A stretch of 64,000 nucleotides of DNA from Pelagimonas sp. Its GTDB lineage: Bacteria; Pseudomonadota; Alphaproteobacteria; Rhodobacterales; Rhodobacteraceae. Shown piece by piece: positions 35,827 to 44,251 of the stretch. The DNA is taken from NCBI GenBank assembly GCA_025210345.1, contig JAOARX010000038.1:1-64000 (forward strand). The letters run 5' to 3'. The position numbers and the translations under genes were made by a program. The notes beneath the pieces were generated by a model. The model saw only the letters and a list, made by a program, of their open reading frames with translations, made no database searches and was not told the DNA's origin. Position 1 is the stretch's first letter. Each line of letters begins with the position of its first letter.

Positions 35827-36777
35827 ATGGCCAGCGAAATCCGTCTAGCTTTTGCTCATCCGTCCGAGCGCGCCATCGCCACCGCCGATGACCGCCCTAG
35901 GGATCGCATCTCTCTGCGCGACCATGTGGTCGAGGTCGAAATTGGTGCCTTTCAAGCGGAACGGGGCACCAAGCAACGCATTCAGTTCAATGTGGTGGTG
36001 GAAGTGGAACCGCTGACCGGACCGATCGAGGACGATGTCGACCGGATTTTGTCCTATGACCGTGTCACCGAAGCGATTGCCCATGAACTGTCGGCCGAGC
36101 GGCTGAACCTGCTGGAAACCCTGGCCGAGCGCGTGGCCGAACGGATCTTGCTGGAACCCCAGGCCATTCGAAGCTTTGTCAGAATCGAAAAGCTTGATCG
36201 TGGCCCCGGCGCCCTTGGTGTCGAAATCGTGCGCACGCGCCGTGATATGGCCGATCATCTCGAAGAAATGGCCGATGAGCTGGCACAAGAGCGTCCGCAC
36301 CCACGCGTGGTGTTCCTGTCCAACGACGCCATTTCCCACCCGGACCTGACCCAGTGGATCAGCACCATGGACGCCCGAAAGGCCCCGGTGATCTTGTGTG
36401 TTGGCCTGCCCGATGAAGCGGGTCCACAGACCGGGCACACGATGACGCAGCGCCGGATTGACCTGCTATCGATTGAACAAAACGGCTGGTTTCTGGCCTC
36501 TCGCGACCTGCGCTGCAAGGTCGTCGCCACCCGTACTGAACTGGATTGGGCCATGAAGAACGGCCAGATCTGTGTCTGGGCGCCGTCCAAGATCGTACTG
36601 GATGCGGTCGAGGGTCCGCAAACCCAACCGCGCAACGCCCAGGCCTTGTCCGCATGGTTCGCACAAGAGATGGAAGCCTGCGAGTTTTTGATGATTGACG
36701 GCACAATCGGCGGGAATTTGCCGGACAGCGGCTCAATTCCACAACGTCAGGTTGATATCGGGCAGCCGTTGTTCTGA
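35827..36777 (+). CDS. folB: Dihydroneopterin aldolase with C-terminal extension
   Basis: A 316-residue protein. Residues 28-140 form the FolB domain (DRISLRDHVVEVEIGAFQAERGTKQRIQFNVVVEVE; RILSYDRVTEAIAHELSAERLNLLETLAERVAERIL; VRIEKLDRGPGALGVEIVRTR), which cleaves dihydroneopterin in folate synthesis. The catalytic Tyr is in SYDRV and the Lys in IEKLD. A further ~170 residues (MADELAQERPHPRVVFLSNDAISHPDLTQWI ... EACEFLMIDGTIGGNLPDSG) are not part of ordinary FolB, which is about 120 residues, and I cannot name them. folP follows 39 bases later. Confidence 0.92.
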   Translation: MASEIRLAFAHPSERAIATADDRPRDRISLRDHVVEVEIGAFQAERGTKQRIQFNVVVEVEPLTGPIEDDVDRILSYDRVTEAIAHELSAERLNLLETLAERVAERILLEPQAIRSFVRIEKLDRGPGALGVEIVRTRRDMADHLEEMADELAQERPHPRVVFLSNDAISHPDLTQWISTMDARKAPVILCVGLPDEAGPQTGHTMTQRRIDLLSIEQNGWFLASRDLRCKVVATRTELDWAMKNGQICVWAPSKIVLDAVEGPQTQPRNAQALSAWFAQEMEACEFLMIDGTIGGNLPDSGSIPQRQVDIGQPLF

Positions 36778-36816
36778 GAATCTTGCCAAGCCCGCCCAGA
36801 TCGTTCACCTGAGCCT

Positions 36817-37827
36817 ATGGACGCTTACTATCGCCCCCTCACCTGCACCACGCAGCCCAAACCCGACGGCGCTTTTTCCGTCGCGCAGACATCTGTCTGG
36901 TTTACGCACGCCATGTGCCATCGCCGCGGCGCCGATCCGGTTTGTGTCGCGGCACAGGATATCCCCGAACCCTGGCTGACGCGGCTGACGGCCCCGCGCA
37001 AGGATATTCTTGGACTGGATATGAGCCAGCCCCATGTCATGGGTATCCTAAATGTCACGCCGGACAGTTTCTCGGATGGGGGCACGCATAACACTGCCCC
37101 CCGCGCCCTGGCCTGCGCCCGCGCTATGATCCAAGCTGGCGTGTCCCTCATCGACATCGGCGGCGAAAGCACGCGGCCCGGTGCGAAAACCGTCCCGGCC
37201 GAAGCGGAAATCGCGCGGACCGAGCCGGTCATTCGCGCGATCCGCCACGACATGAATATCCCTCTGTCCATCGACACGCGCAAATCTTCGGTTGCGGAGG
37301 CCGCGGTCGAAGCGGGTGCGAGCCTGATCAACGACGTCTCTGGTTTTACCTTTGATCCGATGCTGGCCCCTTTTGCCGCCAACAATGATCTGCCAGTCTG
37401 TGTCATGCACGCGCGGGGCGATCCCGAAACCATGCACATCAATCCGCATTACGACGATGTGTTGCTGGATGTTTTCGATTTTCTCGAAGCCCAGATCCTC
37501 ATGTTGGAAAGCATCGGAATGTCGCGCGATCATATCCTGGTGGACCCGGGGATTGGGTTTGGCAAGACAATGGATCACAACCTGTTGCTGCTCAACAGTT
37601 TATCTCTGTTTCATGGATTGGGATGCCCGGTTTTATTGGGGGCATCACGCAAGCGTTTCATCGGTGACATCTCAAAGGTGGAAACCGCAGCCCAACGCAT
37701 GCAGGGATCGATTGCCGTTGCGCTGGCGGCCTATGCGCAGGGGGTGCAAATCACCCGCGTGCATGACGTCGCAGAAACCATTCAAGCGCTTTCACTTTGG
37801 ACAGCTATTTCAAAAGGAAAACATTGA
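36817..37827 (+). CDS. folP: Dihydropteroate synthase
   Basis: Joins 6-hydroxymethyl-dihydropterin pyrophosphate with 4-aminobenzoate to make dihydropteroate. At 336 residues it is longer than the usual ~280 because of an N-terminal stretch of about 65 residues before the barrel. The barrel shows [66 protein letters not shown] and [12 protein letters not shown], all FolP signatures, with the pyrophosphate loop Arg/Ser and the pterin Asp and Lys present. Its TGA overlaps the glmM ATG by one base, an arrangement common in alphaproteobacteria. Confidence 0.97.
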   Translation: MDAYYRPLTCTTQPKPDGAFSVAQTSVWFTHAMCHRRGADPVCVAAQDIPEPWLTRLTAPRKDILGLDMSQPHVMGILNVTPDSFSDGGTHNTAPRALACARAMIQAGVSLIDIGGESTRPGAKTVPAEAEIARTEPVIRAIRHDMNIPLSIDTRKSSVAEAAVEAGASLINDVSGFTFDPMLAPFAANNDLPVCVMHARGDPETMHINPHYDDVLLDVFDFLEAQILMLESIGMSRDHILVDPGIGFGKTMDHNLLLLNSLSLFHGLGCPVLLGASRKRFIGDISKVETAAQRMQGSIAVALAAYAQGVQITRVHDVAETIQALSLWTAISKGKH

Positions 37828-39170
37828 TGACCCGCAATATGTTCGGAACCGATGGCATTCGCGGCACCGCGAATAAGTTTCCCATGACAGCCGAGATGAC
37901 CTTGATGCTGGGGGCTGCGGTCGGGCGGCATTTTCGCAATGAGCACCAGGGGGTCCACCGGGTGGTGATCGGCAAGGACACACGCCTGTCCGGCTATATG
38001 TTCGAAAATGCGCTCACCGCTGGCCTGACGTCGACCGGTATGAATGTTTTGTTGCTGGGCCCGGTGCCCACACCGGCGGTGGGACTGTTGACCACCTCGA
38101 TGCGTGCGGATCTTGGCATCATGATTTCCGCAAGCCACAACCCGGCGGAGGACAACGGCATCAAGTTTTTCGGGCCCGATGGCTTCAAACTGTCGGATGC
38201 GGTCGAGGCGGAAATCGAGACGCTGGTTGAAACCGGTGTCCGGCCCGCGCACCCCGAAAACATCGGCCGGGCCAAACGAATTGATGACGGGCGTTTTCGC
38301 TATCAAGAGCGGGTCAAATCCACCCTGCCCCAGGGGCTCAGGCTGGATGGAATCAAGGTCGTGATCGATTGCGCCAACGGCGCCGCCTATCGCACCGCAC
38401 CCGAGGTCCTGTGGGAGTTGGGCGCGGATGTCGTGACGATCGGCACCGAGCCCAACGGGTTGAACATCAACAAGGATTGTGGATCGACCCAACCGCAAAA
38501 AGCAGCGGACGCCGTGCTGCGCCACAACGCGGATGTCGGCATTTGTCTGGATGGGGACGCGGATCGGATTATCCTGATCGATGAAAAAGGTCAGGTCGCG
38601 GATGGCGATCAGCTGATGGGCCTCTTGGCGTCCAGCTGGGCCGACACCGGGCGGCTTAAGGGGGGCGCCTTGGTGGCCACGGTGATGTCGAACCTGGGGC
38701 TTGAGCGGTTCCTGGACGGCAAGGGGCTCAGGCTTGAGCGCACCAAGGTCGGCGACAGATATGTCGTTGAAACAATGCGCAAAAACGGCTTTAACCTGGG
38801 CGGAGAGCAATCCGGCCACATTGTGATGACCGACTATGCGACCACCGGTGACGGGCTTATGGCGGGCATGCAGTTCCTGGCGGAAATGGTACGCACCGGA
38901 CGCAAGGCGTCAGAATTGACCCAGGTGTTCGACCCCGTGCCGCAGTTGCTCAAGAACGTCCGTTTTGCCACGGATTCGCTGCCGCTGGACCAGGTGGGGG
39001 TCAAGGCCGCCATCGCACAGGCCGAGGCCGATCTGATCGGGAAAGGGCGTCTGCTGATCCGTAAATCCGGCACCGAGCCGCTGATCCGGGTCATGGCCGA
39101 ATGCGAAGATCCCGCTTTGCTGGAACAGGTGGTTGATGGGATCGTGGCCGAAGTTCAGGCCGTCGCTTAA
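37827..39170 (+). CDS. glmM: Phosphoglucosamine mutase
   Basis: Converts glucosamine-6-phosphate to glucosamine-1-phosphate for peptidoglycan and lipopolysaccharide precursors. The 447 residues start [17 protein letters not shown], carry the phosphoserine loop in [24 protein letters not shown], the metal-binding [13 protein letters not shown], the sugar loop [19 protein letters not shown] and the phosphate-binding [15 protein letters not shown]. It is coupled to folP through a one-base overlap and is closed by a strong hairpin. Confidence 0.98.
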   Translation: MTRNMFGTDGIRGTANKFPMTAEMTLMLGAAVGRHFRNEHQGVHRVVIGKDTRLSGYMFENALTAGLTSTGMNVLLLGPVPTPAVGLLTTSMRADLGIMISASHNPAEDNGIKFFGPDGFKLSDAVEAEIETLVETGVRPAHPENIGRAKRIDDGRFRYQERVKSTLPQGLRLDGIKVVIDCANGAAYRTAPEVLWELGADVVTIGTEPNGLNINKDCGSTQPQKAADAVLRHNADVGICLDGDADRIILIDEKGQVADGDQLMGLLASSWADTGRLKGGALVATVMSNLGLERFLDGKGLRLERTKVGDRYVVETMRKNGFNLGGEQSGHIVMTDYATTGDGLMAGMQFLAEMVRTGRKASELTQVFDPVPQLLKNVRFATDSLPLDQVGVKAAIAQAEADLIGKGRLLIRKSGTEPLIRVMAECEDPALLEQVVDGIVAEVQAVA

Positions 39171-39194
39171 CGCCCTTATCCCCTATGAATGGCA

Positions 39195-39224
39195 CCCGGC
39201 AGAGCGCTCTGCCGGGGCCTTTTG
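39195..39224 (+). terminator. Terminator of folB-folP-glmM
   Basis: CCCGGCAGAGC and GCTCTGCCGGG form a perfect palindrome followed by GCCTTTT, 25 bases after the glmM stop. Confidence 0.88.
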
Positions 39225-39339
39225 ACTGCATAGCCCACCTGGGTTTCCGGCTTTGCCCGGGCACAGGTCCAGCCTGAGCATGCGTGGCGGGTGTCGTCTG
39301 ATCTTCTGAAAGCTGTCGTGATTTCAGACCGACAGCCCC

Positions 39340-39852
39340 TTAGGCCTTGCGCAAGACCGCGCCACGCAGCCCACGCCACAGGCGACGGAAAAAGGCGATG
39401 ATCCCCGCAAGAAACGCCCATACCCCAAAGAACCCGGTGCCCGCGAACATCGCCCCCTCGAAGGTCGCAGGCACAGCCGGTTTGTAGGCCTCAAACGCGC
39501 GTTTGGCGATGTCCCGGTCTCCCATGTGGCTCGCCAATTTGGCCCGCATAAACGGCCCCGCCCCTTCCAGCGCAGCCAGATCCTGAGACAGGCGCGCATG
39601 CCGGGCGATGTCAAACGCCATGTTTTCGGATTGGGTTTTGGCCAAAGCGCCCTCTTGCGAAAGCTGGTCAAGATAGGCGGCAAGCGTCATATCCACATCT
39701 GCCGCGTCCGCTTCATAGCGGGTGATCTGGCGCGACAATTCATCCACGGCACCACCCAATCGCTGCATATATTGCTGCGAAAACTCAGGGAATTGCGACA
39801 GCCCCAAAGCCCCGGTCACGGCCCCTGCCATGGTCAACGCGCGTGTGATCAT
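39340..39852 (-). CDS. DUF2937 family membrane protein
   Basis: A 170-residue protein beginning MITRALTMAGAVTGALGLSQFPEFSQQYMQRLGGAVDELSRQI, the hallmark of DUF2937, with a coiled central part (EADAADVDMTLAAYLDQLSQEGALAKTQSENMAFDIARHARLSQDLAALE) and a C-terminal membrane helix (AMFAGTGFFGVWAFLAGIIAFFRRLWRGL). The function is unknown. An in-frame ATG at 39903 would place the start inside the preceding hairpin, so 39852 is preferred. It lies downstream of proS on the same strand, across a terminator-like stem, and faces glmM. Confidence 0.85.
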   Translation of the reverse strand: MITRALTMAGAVTGALGLSQFPEFSQQYMQRLGGAVDELSRQITRYEADAADVDMTLAAYLDQLSQEGALAKTQSENMAFDIARHARLSQDLAALEGAGPFMRAKLASHMGDRDIAKRAFEAYKPAVPATFEGAMFAGTGFFGVWAFLAGIIAFFRRLWRGLRGAVLRKA

Positions 39853-39870
39853 CTTGTCCACCCAAAGAAA

Positions 39871-39896
39871 TGCCCCGACCAAGATAGGCCGGGGCA
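39871..39896 (-). terminator. Terminator-like stem after proS
   Basis: GCCCCG and CGGGGC pair around a 12-base loop whose ends extend the stem; on the minus strand it is followed by ATTTCTTT. It lies 26 bases after the proS stop and just ahead of the DUF2937 start. Confidence 0.6.
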
Positions 39897-39921
39897 CGTG
39901 CATTCGCGAAGGGAATTTTTC

Positions 39922-41265
39922 TTATCCCGCAACCTTGCCATAGATCTCGGCGATCTTGGCGATGGCCTGTTCCGGCGGCATTTCCGTGTTTTCACCGGTG
40001 CGGCGGCAGGTGACTTCGACCACGCCGTTTTTCAGACCGCGCGGACCAACGGTGATCCGCCAGGGCAGACCAATCAGGTCCATGGTGGCGAATTTGCCCC
40101 CCGCACGTTCGTTGCGGTCATCATACAGCGGCTCAAGCCCCAGCGCGCTCAGCGATGCATAGAGCGCATTACAGGCCTCGTCGGCGGCTTCGTCCCCCTG
40201 CTTGAGGTTCACGATGCCACAGTGGAAGGGGGTCACGCCCTCGGGCCAGATGATGCCCTTGTCGTCATGCGACGCTTCGATGATCGCGCCCAACAGCCGG
40301 GACACGCCGATCCCGTGCGACCCCATGTGAACCGGGGTGGGTTTGCCATCCGGGCCCTGAACCGTCGCGCCCAACGCATCCGAATACTTGGTGCCGAAAT
40401 AGAAAATCTGCCCCACTTCGATCCCGCGCGCCACGCGGCGGCGCTCTTGTGGGACCTGATTGAACAGCGCTTCATCATGGGTTTCATCGGTGCGCGCATA
40501 GCGCGAGGTGAACTCTTCGAGAACGGCCTGGCACTGTTCGACGCTGTCAAAATCAATCTCGCGATCGCCAAAGGTCAGATCGGTGACTTCGCTGTCATAA
40601 AAGACCTCGGATTCACCGGTTTCGGCCAGCACGAGGAACTCATGCGTATCATCCCCACCAATCGGGCCAGAATCGGCACGCATCGGAATCGCCTGAAGCC
40701 CCATGCGCTCATAGGTGCGCAGATAGCTGACCAGATGGCGGTTATAGGCGTGCAGCGCGTCCTCTTTGGAGAGGTCAAAGTTATACCCGTCCTTCATGTA
40801 GAACTCGCGCCCGCGCATCACGCCAAAGCGCGGGCGGATTTCGTCGCGGAACTTCCACTGGATCTGATACAGGGTCAGCGGCAGGTCCTTGTAAGACGAC
40901 ACATGGCTGCGGAACACATCGGTAAACAGCTCTTCGGCGGTGGGCGAAAACAGCATGTCACGGCCATGACGGTCCTGCATGCGCAGCATTTCTTCGCCAT
41001 AGCCGTCATAGCGGCCGGATTCACGCCACAGGTCAGCGGTTTGCAGCGTCGGCATCTGCATCGCGATGTGCCCGGCCTTGGCCTGTTCTTCGTGGATGAT
41101 GTCCTCGATCTTGCGCAGAACCTTGAACCCCATGGGCAGCCAGGAATAGATGCCGGCGGCCTGTTGTTTGATCATCCCCGCGCGCAACATGTAGCGGTGG
41201 CTGACAATCTGCGCCTCAGAGGGCGTTTCCTTGAGAACGGGGAGAAAGTAGCGGGAAAGGCGCAT
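39922..41265 (-). CDS. proS: Prolyl-tRNA synthetase (short alphaproteobacterial form)
   Basis: Class II synthetase charging tRNA-Pro. The 447 residues begin [46 protein letters not shown] and show motif 2 ([32 protein letters not shown]) and motif 3 ([20 protein letters not shown]), then the anticodon domain ([45 protein letters not shown]). It lacks the internal editing domain, as is usual for alphaproteobacteria. The longer frame to 41391 is ignored because the family starts at 41265. Confidence 0.97.
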   Translation of the reverse strand: MRLSRYFLPVLKETPSEAQIVSHRYMLRAGMIKQQAAGIYSWLPMGFKVLRKIEDIIHEEQAKAGHIAMQMPTLQTADLWRESGRYDGYGEEMLRMQDRHGRDMLFSPTAEELFTDVFRSHVSSYKDLPLTLYQIQWKFRDEIRPRFGVMRGREFYMKDGYNFDLSKEDALHAYNRHLVSYLRTYERMGLQAIPMRADSGPIGGDDTHEFLVLAETGESEVFYDSEVTDLTFGDREIDFDSVEQCQAVLEEFTSRYARTDETHDEALFNQVPQERRRVARGIEVGQIFYFGTKYSDALGATVQGPDGKPTPVHMGSHGIGVSRLLGAIIEASHDDKGIIWPEGVTPFHCGIVNLKQGDEAADEACNALYASLSALGLEPLYDDRNERAGGKFATMDLIGLPWRITVGPRGLKNGVVEVTCRRTGENTEMPPEQAIAKIAEIYGKVAG

Positions 41266-41338
41266 ATCGGACCCTTGCAATTGACTGGTTACAGGGGTTT
41301 TGCGCCATGCGCCCCCGGTTGACAAGGGTCCAGACCAA

Positions 41339-41716
41339 TTATGCGCCGCTGCGGCTGCGCTCGGCCAGCAGGGCAAGCAAGGGAAAGCCAAGGAACAGCA
41401 CCCATTGCGGTTGGGTGAGCAGCTCTCCCATCCACAAAACGCCTCCGGTCAGAAATAGCCCGGCCCAGCCCAGTTGCACCAGCGCACTGACCACCAAAAG
41501 CGTGCGATTGGGGCCGCGCGCCAGCCACAGGTAGATGCCCGCCAGCCCGACCAACACCACGGTGATCGCATGCCAAAGCACCCAGGACATGACGCGCAGA
41601 TCCGGTGTGGACAGTTGATCCCAAAAGGCCCGCGGATATTGCGGTCCGCCCATGAAAAAATGAAGGCCCGCTGTGCCCAGCATAAGCACCGCGAGAAAGA
41701 GGAAGGGTTTTGACAT
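41339..41716 (-). CDS. Small membrane protein divergent from a TetR regulator
   Basis: A 125-residue protein with four predicted helices ([79 protein letters not shown]). I do not recognise a characterised family. The ATG at 41716 has GGAG nine bases upstream; that GGAG lies in the right edge of the first palindromic operator, so regulator binding would cover the translation start region as well as the promoter. It is almost certainly the target of the divergent TetR gene. A role in detoxification or membrane stress is a guess. Confidence 0.8.
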   Translation of the reverse strand: MSKPFLFLAVLMLGTAGLHFFMGGPQYPRAFWDQLSTPDLRVMSWVLWHAITVVLVGLAGIYLWLARGPNRTLLVVSALVQLGWAGLFLTGGVLWMGELLTQPQWVLFLGFPLLALLAERSRSGA

Positions 41717-41727
41717 GTTTCGATTCT

Positions 41728-41745
41728 CCATACGGTAGCGTATGG
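41728..41745. promoter_or_regulatory. TetR operator 1
   Basis: CCATACG-GTAG-CGTATGG is a perfect 7-bp inverted repeat with a 4-base spacer, 12 bases before the membrane-protein start. It lies between divergent genes, one of which is a TetR regulator. Confidence 0.85.
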
Positions 41746-41769
41746 TTTGCATTTTGCGCTGGCCCCAGT

Positions 41770-41787
41770 CAATACGCCAGCGTATGG
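41770..41787. promoter_or_regulatory. TetR operator 2
   Basis: CAATACG-CCAG-CGTATGG differs from operator 1 by one base in the left arm. The centres of the two sites are 42 bp apart (four helical turns), and this one ends eight bases before the TetR ATG, fitting autorepression. Confidence 0.85.
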
Positions 41788-41794
41788 TTTTAAT

Positions 41795-42346
41795 ATGAGC
41801 AAAACACGTCTCTCCCAGGAAGATTGGATCAAAGCCGGGTTCCGCGCCTTGACAAAAGGAGGGCACGCCGCCCTGCGGGCCGAAGCCATCGCCCGGGATC
41901 TCAAGACAACCAAAGGGTCTTTCTACTGGCATTTCAAAGGATTAACCGACTACAAAACGGCGCTTCTCAAATTTTGGGCGGATCAGGCCACGGCGGGGAT
42001 TATCACGGGTCTTGCTCCGCTTGCCCCCGGACTTGCGCGGTTGACGGCATTGATCGAAATCGCGTCGCAGACCCCTGAGGAATTTGGTGGCCCCCAGGCC
42101 GAACCCGCCATCCGCGAATGGGCGCGCTATGATACAGAGGCCGCCGACGCTGTGCGCCGGATTGATCAGGAGCGGATCACTTATCTCAGGGCGGAACTCG
42201 CCCAACTTGGGGTTCACACGCCCGAGGCGGCCGACCTGTTCTATGCCGCACATCTTGGACTGGAACAGCTTGCAATCAGCACGCAAGACAACGGGCAACA
42301 GGCGCGCCTGTACCTACTTGAGCTGTTGGCGACTGCTTCCCCTTGA
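41795..42346 (+). CDS. TetR family repressor
   Basis: A 183-residue regulator. Residues 5-55 are the TetR helix-turn-helix (LSQEDWIKAGFRALTKGGHAALRAEAIARDLKTTKGSFYWHFKGLTDYKTALL), and the rest is a helical ligand domain (AIREWARYDTEAADAVRRIDQERITYLRAEL). The ATG at 41795 directly follows operator 2. With two near-identical palindromes in the divergent promoter, it very likely represses itself and the membrane protein. The ligand is unknown. Confidence 0.93.
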   Translation: MSKTRLSQEDWIKAGFRALTKGGHAALRAEAIARDLKTTKGSFYWHFKGLTDYKTALLKFWADQATAGIITGLAPLAPGLARLTALIEIASQTPEEFGGPQAEPAIREWARYDTEAADAVRRIDQERITYLRAELAQLGVHTPEAADLFYAAHLGLEQLAISTQDNGQQARLYLLELLATASP

Positions 42347-42395
42347 AACCCACGCGACATCGGGTGATGTAAGTGGAAACATGTAAGGAGTGCCC

Positions 42396-43505
42396 ATGCC
42401 CCTGCCCGTTGAAACGCAGATGAAATACTGGGGGATCACGACCGCGGTCGTGGCCATTGTCTTATGGTATCTGGGCACGGTCCTGACGCCCTTTGTTCTG
42501 GGGGCCGCCATCGCCTATTTCCTTGATCCCGTAGCGGATCGGCTTGAGGACATGGGCTTTTCCCGCGCGGTTGCCACGACCATCATCGCTGTGTTCGCGG
42601 TGGTTTTGTTCATCGTGGTCGCCTTGGCCGTGGTGCCGACCTTGATTCAACAGGCCTTTCAACTTGTTGAAACCGCGCCGGAGCTTATCCGCGATCTGCG
42701 CGCGTTTATTTCTGATCGCTTCCCCAGCCTGCTCAAACCCGACAGTCCGTTGCATGACGCGTTGAACAGCGTGGGTGCGACCGTTCAGGAAAAAGGAGGT
42801 GAGCTGTTCAGCACGCTGCTGGCGTCGCTGGGGTCCCTGTTGAACATTGCCATGCTCTTTGTGATTTCCCCGGTGGTGGCGGTCTATCTGCTGTTGGATT
42901 GGGACAATATGATCGCGCGCATTGATACCTTGCTGCCGATGGACCACCGGGACACCGTTCGGGCAATCGCCAGTGATGTTGATCAGGTGCTATCGGGCTT
43001 TGTGCGCGGCATGGGCTCGGTCTGCATGATCCTTGGCACATATTACGCGGTGGCACTGATGGCGGCGGGGCTTAGCTTTGGTCTGGTGGTCGGCGCCATT
43101 GCCGGCATGCTGACCTTTATTCCCTATGTTGGTGCCTTGGTGGGCGGCGTGCTGGCCATCGGGCTGGCGCTGTTCCAGTTCTGGGGCAGCATCGAAGTGG
43201 TCGAAGCGGGTGAAACCATCTACAAGACCGACTGGATCAGGATTGTCGTTGTCTGGGCGATTTTCCAATCTGGCCAACTGCTAGAAGGCAATGTTCTGAC
43301 ACCCAAACTGGTGGGATCATCGGTGGGCCTGCACCCTGTCTGGCTGCTTTTGGCGCTGTCTGTCTTTGGATCGCTGTTCGGGTTCGTCGGCATGCTGGTT
43401 GCCGTGCCCCTGGCCGCGGCCATCGGGGTGATTGTGCGTTTTGGCGCCGATCAATACACCCGCAGCCGACTGTTCAAAGGCATCATCGGACGCGACCAGG
43501 AATGA
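42396..43505 (+). CDS. AI-2E family transporter (PerM/YhhT-like)
   Basis: A 369-residue inner-membrane protein of the AI-2E family: eight helices with the typical start MKYWGITTAVVAIVLWYLGTVLTPFVLGAAIAYFLDPVADRLEDMGFSRAVATTII, an amphipathic central region (LIQQAFQLVETAPELIRDLRAFISDRF) and the signature GMLTFIPYVGALVGGVLAIGLALFQFWG and LEGNVLTPKLVGSSVGLHPVWLLLAL. The substrate is uncertain; few members truly export AI-2. AAGGAG five bases before the ATG at 42396 decides against the GTG at 42390. Its stop overlaps the hdaA start by four bases, a conserved pairing in alphaproteobacteria. Confidence 0.93.
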   Translation: MPLPVETQMKYWGITTAVVAIVLWYLGTVLTPFVLGAAIAYFLDPVADRLEDMGFSRAVATTIIAVFAVVLFIVVALAVVPTLIQQAFQLVETAPELIRDLRAFISDRFPSLLKPDSPLHDALNSVGATVQEKGGELFSTLLASLGSLLNIAMLFVISPVVAVYLLLDWDNMIARIDTLLPMDHRDTVRAIASDVDQVLSGFVRGMGSVCMILGTYYAVALMAAGLSFGLVVGAIAGMLTFIPYVGALVGGVLAIGLALFQFWGSIEVVEAGETIYKTDWIRIVVVWAIFQSGQLLEGNVLTPKLVGSSVGLHPVWLLLALSVFGSLFGFVGMLVAVPLAAAIGVIVRFGADQYTRSRLFKGIIGRDQE

Positions 43506-44188
43506 CCCAACCCAAACAACTTGCTCTGCCCTTGCCCAAACGTGCGGCGCTGGGGCGGGAAGACTTTTACGTGACCACCGCGAACGCCCTTGCCGTGGCG
43601 CAAATTGAAAGCTGGCAGATCTGGCCCGCGCGCAAGATGGTTCTGGCGGGGCCCAGCGGTGCGGGCAAAACCCATCTGGCGCATGTCTGGGCGGCGCTGT
43701 CAGGGGCGCGTATCGTTGAAGCCACTGACATCACGCCTGAAACCGTGCCGGATCTGGCCCAAAGCAGCCTTTGTGTGGAAAACGCCGAAGATATCGCGGG
43801 CAACGCGCAGGCCGAAGAAATCCTGTTTCACCTGCACAACATGGTGCTGGCCAACGGGCATGCGCTTTTGCTGACCGGCACCCGCCCCCCGAACCTGTGG
43901 GGGCTGACCCTGCCCGATCTTCAAAGCCGGATGATGGGGGCACAAACCGCGACGCTGGCAGAGCCCGATGACGATCTTCTTGCGGCTTTGCTGCTTAAGC
44001 TGTTTGCCGATCGCCAGATCATGCCAGCCCCGGATGTCATCCCCTACCTGACCCGCCACATGCCCCGCAGCTATCGCGCCGCCCAGGACATTGTCGACGC
44101 GCTGGACGAGGCGGCGATGGGGCGCACCAAGGGTGTCAGCCGACCATTGGCCGCAGCGGTGCTGGAAGCGCTTGAACAACCCCGCTAA
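43502..44188 (+). CDS. hdaA: DnaA-related regulatory inactivator (HdaA-like)
   Basis: A 228-residue AAA+ protein related to DnaA domain III, without the DNA-binding domain IV. It starts TQPKQLALPLPKRAALGREDFYVTTANALAV, where QLALPLP is a clamp-binding-like motif, then Walker A GPSGAGKTHLAHVW, a degenerate Walker B (SLCVENAEDI) and sensor LLLTGTRPPNLWGL. HdaA with the DNA clamp makes DnaA hydrolyse its ATP and so limits re-initiation. Coupled by ATGA overlap to the PerM-like gene and followed by ppk1. Confidence 0.92.
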   Translation: MTQPKQLALPLPKRAALGREDFYVTTANALAVAQIESWQIWPARKMVLAGPSGAGKTHLAHVWAALSGARIVEATDITPETVPDLAQSSLCVENAEDIAGNAQAEEILFHLHNMVLANGHALLLTGTRPPNLWGLTLPDLQSRMMGAQTATLAEPDDDLLAALLLKLFADRQIMPAPDVIPYLTRHMPRSYRAAQDIVDALDEAAMGRTKGVSRPLAAAVLEALEQPR

Positions 44189-44209
44189 AGGGCAGAAAAT
44201 AGGGGGTGC

Positions 44210-44227
44210 CTGTCATAATTTCGTTGC
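44210..44227 (+). promoter_or_regulatory. Candidate Pho box before ppk1
   Basis: CTGTCATAATTTCGTTGC: the first half CTGTCAT and the A/T spacer AATT match the PhoB consensus exactly, while the second half agrees only partly. It lies 24 bases before the ppk1 ATG. Confidence 0.5.
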
Positions 44228-44251
44228 AGGCAAAACGCATATAGGCGCCCC

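Noticed and set aside
39526-41322. Plus-strand open frame of 598 codons opposite proS
   Set aside because: Antisense of proS and DUF2937 codons; no ribosome site, composition typical of shadow frames.
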